This document shows, one piece after another, positions 41,686 through 42,152 of a stretch of 42,152 nt of DNA. The notes beneath the pieces are model-generated. The model ran no database searches. It was not told where the DNA came from and saw only the letters and a list, made by a program, of their open reading frames with translations. Positions within the stretch are counted from its first letter, which is position 1; each line of letters begins with the position of its first letter. Source of the stretch: Fragilaria crotonensis (taxonomy: Eukaryota > Bacillariophyta > Fragilariophyceae > Fragilariales > Fragilariaceae); assembly GCA_022925895.1 (NCBI GenBank), contig JAKSYS010000557.1, positions 1-42,152 on the forward strand, read 5' to 3'. A program made the position numbers and the translations under genes.

Positions 41686-42149
41686 TGTGATCTCCTTCCA
41701 AGTATCGAGCGCTCACGCTCGGGGGTGTAGAAAGGAGAATGGAGGGTCCACGATCGTCCACACAGAAGCACACACGAGTACCGGAGAACGGTAAGCAATC
41801 CTCTTGGCAATGGCGGTTCGGCGTTTGTAGTATGCGGCGTGTAGTTCGATGTGTGAGATGGACAATGTCGTGGAGGTGCTTGTGTAACGATAAACCTTGT
41901 ACCTCTATACCCTTACGATCGATGACCGGCAAGAGTGCAATTGAAGTAATAAAAGGATTAAAGTAGAGTTGTGAGTGGAGTACATGAGAGGTACTCCACT
42001 AATTAGACTATCTACATACCTGACTTAGTAACAGGTATGTCGGAGTGCATACGCACCGGGCAGTACGTATTGTGAATACGGTACCAAACAGCACGGTGCT
42101 ATACACGTACCATGGACATATTGTAAGTCGTGACAAACATGCAGTAACA
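41686..42149 (-). repeat. 5' LTR of the copia element
   Basis: 464 bp; its outer end lies 3 bases before the end of the window. Direct copy of 34829-35294. Confidence 0.95.
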
Positions 42150-42152
42150 AGT

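Larger units (their letters stand above)
34829..42149 (-). mobile_element. Ty1/copia LTR retrotransposon (complete, with two LTRs)
   Basis: Two near-identical LTRs, 34829-35294 (466 bp) and 41686-42149 (464 bp), enclose a minus-strand gag-PR-IN-RT-RNase H region. The integrase-before-RT order defines copia. The coding-strand LTR starts TGTTACTGCATG and ends GGAGATCACA. A PBS and PPT are present. The 5-bp flanks do not match in what is visible: cactt lies on the left, and only agt is seen on the right before the window ends. The LTRs differ by about nine indels and one substitution. Confidence 0.93.

Overview
The window looks like a transposon-rich stretch of a eukaryotic nuclear genome, most likely a diatom or a close stramenopile relative. 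This is inferred from: one gene with the diatom-expanded DUF6824-type domain; a Ty1/copia element whose integrase, RT and RNase H follow the pattern I associate with diatom CoDi-type elements; small GT-AG introns; and several transposase-like families I associate with diatom genomes. No rRNA, tRNA, CRISPR array or prokaryote-like operon was seen. The clearest host gene is 24925-25860 (+).

Layout. (1) 12-6708: a candidate DNA transposon closed by a 24-bp inverted repeat with TTCAGGA-type subterminal repeats. Inside are a zinc-finger transposon-gene remnant, a GC-rich MITE and a decayed intron-containing gene of an acidic, TE-linked family. (2) 6914-8043: a Harbinger-like transposase fragment, a perfect 46-bp palindrome and a CAGGGT-ended MITE. 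(3) 8044-15272: a Mutator-like element (MULE) with about 385-bp terminal inverted repeats. It carries a zinc-knuckle transposase tail and a copy of a gene with a putative 2OG-Fe(II)-oxygenase-like fold. A non-LTR retrotransposon (LINE-1 copy) is inserted inside its right repeat. (4) 15859-22558: a decayed DDE-type transposase gene split by a second LINE with a perfect 18-bp target-site duplication. (5) 22559-24900: GTAC-rich sequence without a supportable gene. (6) 24925-25860: the DUF6824-type gene. (7) 26019-27500: a field of CCAAATTGG-like repeats. (8) 27673-30939 (-): another transposase fragment and a better-preserved member of the acidic TE-linked family. (9) 32060-34222 (+): the full-length relative of the gene copied inside the MULE, with a long Asp run. 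(10) 34481-34828 (-): acidic tail of a gene cut by the copia element. (11) 34829-42149 (-): a complete copia retrotransposon with two LTRs of about 465 bp, ending 3 bases before the window end.

The most interesting signals are: the HxD...H domain family found once inside MULE terminal repeats and once as a longer gene; a half-tRNA type primer-binding site in the copia element; a PDZ-like segment between its integrase and RT; a hairpin chain in its LTR; and a LINE family that ends in T-rich rather than A-rich tails. Caution: the two LTRs differ almost only by small indels, so frameshifts near the right end may be assembly errors rather than true decay. By contrast, the MULE repeats differ mainly by substitutions, and LINE-2 carries real in-frame stops.
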